From: Caprimulgus europaeus
Lineage: Eukaryota; Chordata; Aves; Caprimulgiformes; Caprimulgidae
NCBI GenBank assembly: GCA_907165065.1
Contig: OU015538.1
Location: forward strand, 15,825,165-15,889,164
DNA length: 64,000 nucleotides
Direction: 5' to 3'
A model generated the notes under the pieces. The model was not told the DNA's origin. It saw nothing but the letters and a program-made list of their open reading frames with translations, and made no database searches. The position numbers and the translations under genes are program-made. Shown here piece after piece: positions 60,001-64,000 of the stretch; position 1 is the stretch's first letter, and each line of letters starts with the position of its first letter.

Positions 60001-63000
60001 TTCTTACATTTCATGTATATATGAAAGGAGTTATTCTGAGGAAAGAGTTGCTTGGGAGATTTGATGTGGCATTTGGCTAGTGGAATCTCTCTTACTGATG
60101 CTACTGTGTGAAGAGGACAAAAATGAGCCTGACTGGCAGGTCCTGGGAAAAAGCATGCAGCTCAGAAGTAGCAAAAAAGGGATAAAACTGTACTTTTTGC
60201 TTTGTTGGTGATTTTTTATTTATTTTTTTTTAGTTTTAAAAGCAAAATCAATCCTAAATCTTCAAGGTTGAATCTTTGGTTTTGTCAGATTTCTCTTTTC
60301 AATACCAGCATTTCAGAACTTGTGGACAGACCTTTAAAGATTACACGAAAGGATAGTGCTGAAGTGCACAGACAGCTGAGACTCTTCCAGTTGGAAGAAT
60401 TCTCCAACCCGCACTTCCTGACAGAGGCAATGGGAGATGGCAGATGGTAGGTGGCATCTTGTTTATCAAAACAAAAACTGTGGGATCTCTTGAGATGCTG
60501 GAAAGGCTATACAGCTGAAGTGAGAAGTTGTCTGTGTGCACTTACCAGCTATTTCCTCTGAACTGAAAAACTGCTTCTGTTTTTCTGCAACTTGCAGAAA
60601 AAAATTAATTTAGCCAAGGAGAGTTAACAGGGAAGATATTGGTCCTATGTTGGGTTTGGAGATAGGTCACCAGGGCTGCCAGACCTCTTACCATAGCCAG
60701 GAAGCCCAGCTTTTTGACCCCAGAAACCGTCACAGAGGGTTGGAAGGTCATCCATGCCAGCAGGTAACATGAACCACACTGAGAACTTCAGTTCCAGTCA
60801 TTTTAAACCACACTTTTCAATGTGCCTTCCTTGTGTTCATGTCTGCGACATCCAGAAAGTGATTGGCATGCTCTCATATTCTTCCTTTAATATCTAAAAT
60901 ATTCAGAAAGTGTTTGACCAGAAAGGCTCTAGGCCTGTTTTTTCTCCCCCCACACTTGAATATTGCTGGGTTCTATAAAAAAAAGGCATTTTTTCGGCAT
61001 TTCTAAATGCCTAACACTATCCCAGTTATGTTCTAGAAAGGGCAATTAATCCAATTTACTCCTTGTATGCTCCAAGCTCCCAACTAATCAGGGTAGCCAA
61101 CAGCAGACAGACGAGGTGTTCAAGATGCAATGTGACTGTAGCATCCTCATGGGAAATACCCAAAAACTGGAGGTAGATGTCTCCCACAGAGAGCAGCGAG
61201 AATTAGCAAGGGCTTCCTTTACAGTTGTGCAGTTTGTGACTGCTGCCCTCAGTGGAAAATACTGCAATGGTTAGGTAGGTAGCAAATTACTCTGTGTACC
61301 AAAACAGATGTCTATCCAAACAGATGTGGTCATTCTGCCACTGGGGCAAAGCCAGAGCAGCTTTACAGATGAGAATGGAGACAAATTAGAATAAAAAAAG
61401 GTATGGGAGGAGAATTGGAACCCTAATGTTGCTTTTTCTTTCAAACTGATCTGTACACATGTCACACAGTTGGATATATGAATAGTAAATTATTCTATTC
61501 ATTTCTTACTCTTGATGAACAGTAAATTAGTCTAATAACATTTACTGTTCAATTCATTGATTGTCAGAGGGAGATTAGAGGCAAATAGCTTTTAAGTCTT
61601 TCCAGCTGCAAACATTAGAGTTGTCTAAAGTTATGATTTTTGACTGTAATTAGCTGCAGCTCTCCAACATCCCCCCCCAGCTCTGGCTCCACTGCACAGC
61701 CGCAGCTCCCGGCCCCTGCCTGGGCAGATCCCAAAGCACTTCAGCAAGGTGGGTTCTTGCAGCTCCCCTGACAAGGTAGGTAACAAAAATAACTGTTATA
61801 TATATAGAAAAAAACCCCAACACAAACCAAAACACATTTACCCAAATGGTTTAACAGCATAGGAATGGTGCTGGAAAGTAGAGAGTAAACCTGAGAGCTG
61901 TGTGCCTGGGGGTGTGTGTGAAGTCAGGCTCTGCCATGGCTTGAAGAGCCTTTCCATTCTGTGTCTGGAGGGTCTGAAGTGCTCTTACACAGGAGGACTT
62001 CACTGAAGTTGCTGCACTGACACCAGTGGAATACAAGTGTGCCAGTGAGGAGAACAAGGCCCATAAAACAGCAGGAGAGCCAAGTGAATTTAAGACGGAT
62101 GCCTGCCTTGTACCCGGTGTGCCTCCTGTTTGTCATCCTCCTGCCTCTGGCCTCGGCTCCGTGCTGGAATTCAGTCCTGTCAGGAGGAAGGCCCTACTGG
62201 CTATTTAACAGACACAGAATTACTTGTAGCCAAAAGAAACCATCAACAGCAGAATCATTTCAAATGCTACCGGAGTTTGGAGTTGTTTATTACCTTTATC
62301 TCCACTTTCACCCCCCTTTTCTTTCAGAAGACTGAAGAAGTAAATAAAAGTAGCCGTCTCTTGATATGCTAGTCAGGTTTTATCTCTGTTAGAGACGTGT
62401 TGTGCTCACTGCAGGCTGCAGGTGGGCTGAAATGCAGGTGCTTTGGGGAAATCAAGCTTCCTGCCATCACTACAGCCCTGCTAAAACCTCCCACCAGCAC
62501 CCGGAGGGCAGCGGTGACCACCCCAGCTCACCCCTGTGATCGAAGCAGCAGCTGCCAGGGCTGGCACTGCCAGCAGCATTTTTCAGGTGATGCCTCTTGG
62601 TCTCCGGAGGGAAGGGAGCTGGCACGGGACGTGACAGGGCTTTGGCCATAGTCTGGCACTGGGATGTGTGTGGAGCATTGGGATCATGCCAGGTACCTGT
62701 CCCCACGCAAGATGGAATGCTGGGGGGACGCAGGCTCTGGGCAGTGCATTTCCTGGCACCATGGTACCAACCCTGGTGCTGGCTAATGAGCCCGGCAGCG
62801 GTGTGGGACATGGGTGAGCTGAGGGGCACAGGCAGCCGCTGGGACAGATGGAGCTGGTTCAGCTGTTGGAGATGTGGCTTCTGCTTTCTAAGCATGTGGG
62901 CTGTATGCTGCAATAAAATGCCACTCACCATATTTCAGGGAAATTCTTTTCCATCAGAAAATGGAAATCTGTTAAACCCTATGAGCAAATAGTTGAATTT

Positions 63001-63539
63001 TCGTGGAATTTTCCACTGGGAAACCCTAAAAGGTATTTAATTGACTAGGAACATGTCGGGTTTGGTCTATATTTAGTTTTTGCTCACCTGGGCTGTCAGG
63101 ATTTTCTGTGAGCCGTTCTCCATTTCCAGGGGCACGTTGTTGGCCTTACTGAGGCTGACTCATCTCCTGGGTTTGGAGCATGAGGGAAGGGAAGGGGAGT
63201 ACGGGGTGCATAAGCTGTGGGGAAGAAGAGGACCACGATTCCTGCAAAGGCCAGTGATATCTCAGCTGCAGACAAGGATTAATGTCAAAGCACGATCTTA
63301 TTAAAAACAAGGCTTCTAATTTAAATTTCTCTGCATATTTGCTCATTTCATTTTTTGCTTTGCTTTCTCTCCTTCCCCTACACTGACCCACATCAATCAC
63401 AAAATATCAAAACTTGGGGGGAACTGGAGTTGTGATTGCTTGGAGGGGATTGAATTTAAAAGCTTTGCTGTTCACGCCTTTCTTATGCTAAGGTTTTCAA
63501 ACAGAAATATACACACACCTTAACAACAAAAGGCTATAA
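57001..63539. other. Unique non-coding sequence, one weak exon-like interval
   Basis: No gene was recognised. Frames of 109-153 codons (57469-57798 minus, 58982-59326 plus, 62470-62931 minus, 62597-62992 plus) lack domains, and the last two overlap on opposite strands. The interval 60234-60447 has a pyrimidine-rich acceptor-like left flank and a donor-like right edge, but I cannot match its translation. Confidence 0.45.
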
Positions 63540-64000
63540 TGACTGCATTGTCACCAGATAAAACTGTACTAAAAATAAATAAATGCTGCAGTTTAACATG
63601 ATTCAGTAGGCAGGGTCCTTATTATTCTTCCACCATTCAAAGGAAGATTCAATTTCAGCATAATACACTCCGTATCTCTGCAGCATCCCTCATCCCACTG
63701 GTGCTTCTTTCAAAGTTTCTGCCTGCTCATGAATGCAGAGGGTTAAGAGCCACCACCGGCGCAAGTGCTGTGGTCACTGATGCATGTTTTTAAGTGGTAG
63801 GACACAGTGAAGAATCTTGGTTTAAGTGTAATAAAAGTGAAGTCCCGATTTGTTAATGAGGAGCATTGTCTGCTGCAGACACTAATTTCACTACAGGGTG
63901 CAGTCTTCAAACTTTTCATTCTAATTAGAATGCATTTCCATATTCTTTATCAATTTCTTCTCTTACTGAAATCTTCTCAAATGACCTTTTTTCTTCACTT
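63540..64000. promoter_or_regulatory. AT-rich conserved-looking block running off the window end
   Basis: The words CAGATAAAACTGTACTAAAA, ATAAATAAATGCTGCAG, CCCGATTTGTTAATGAGGAG and TTCATTCTAATTAGAATGCA (an ATTCTAATTAGAAT palindrome near 63919-63932) form a unique, motif-rich patch. There is no repeat or coding identity. It is a candidate conserved non-coding element by texture only. Confidence 0.35.

Noticed and set aside
62470-62992. Opposed 153- and 131-codon frames
   Set aside because: They overlap almost entirely on opposite strands; at most one could be real and neither shows a domain.
1-64000. tRNA, snRNA, rRNA or microRNA genes and CRISPR arrays
   Set aside because: No A-box/B-box pairs, no known small-RNA sequence and no regularly spaced repeats with unique spacers were seen on reading both strands.

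Overview
The window looks like a gene-poor (intergenic or long-intronic) piece of a bird chromosome. The clearest pointers are three CR1 LINE 3' ends of avian type, one intact-looking avian ERVL-like solo LTR bounded by a perfect 5-bp target-site duplication (TSD), a second partial copy of the same LTR family, and worn amniote-age repeats (two older CR1/L3-like pieces and four MIR-like SINE pieces). Interspersed-repeat density is low, as is usual for birds. The LTR family is one I associate with neognath birds, probably Neoaves; that placement is from memory and not tested here. I recognise no host protein-coding exon, no tRNA, rRNA or other structured RNA gene, no CpG island of convincing size and no CRISPR. 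The open reading frames, up to about 196 codons, have composition-driven sequences without recognisable domains, apart from those lying inside LINE fragments.

Layout. 1-5420: unique sequence with a SOX-motif-rich AT block (about 2381-2600) and an unexplained stretch that reads open in several frames (3690-5090). 5421-5827: solo LTR plus TSD. 5828-10750: unique sequence with small repeats. 10755-11060: old CR1, minus strand. 11187-11250: short perfect duplication. 12781-13130: purine-dominated block. 17491-21145: three MIR-like SINE remnants. 24080-25080 and 26781-27350: AT-rich, homeodomain-motif-rich blocks that read like conserved non-coding elements. 27351-30360: more GC-rich unique sequence with several chance reading frames. 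32031-32475: CR1, minus strand. 34880-35040: old CR1, minus strand. 36225-36300: MIR-like piece. 38174-38420: a remnant resembling the C-terminal part of an L1/Tx1-type LINE ORF2. 39400-39655: CR1, minus strand. 42440-42860: AT-rich conserved-looking block. 49655-49918: CR1, plus strand. 52790-52970: conserved-looking block. 53571-53850: partial LTR. 56590-57000 and 63540-64000: further AT-rich conserved-looking blocks.

How it works together. There is no operon or gene set to describe. The most plausible role for the window is regulatory landscape: AT-rich, motif-dense islands in unique sequence with sparse old repeats. That is inference. The decisive tests are a multi-species bird/amniote alignment and a repeat search, neither of which could be run here.
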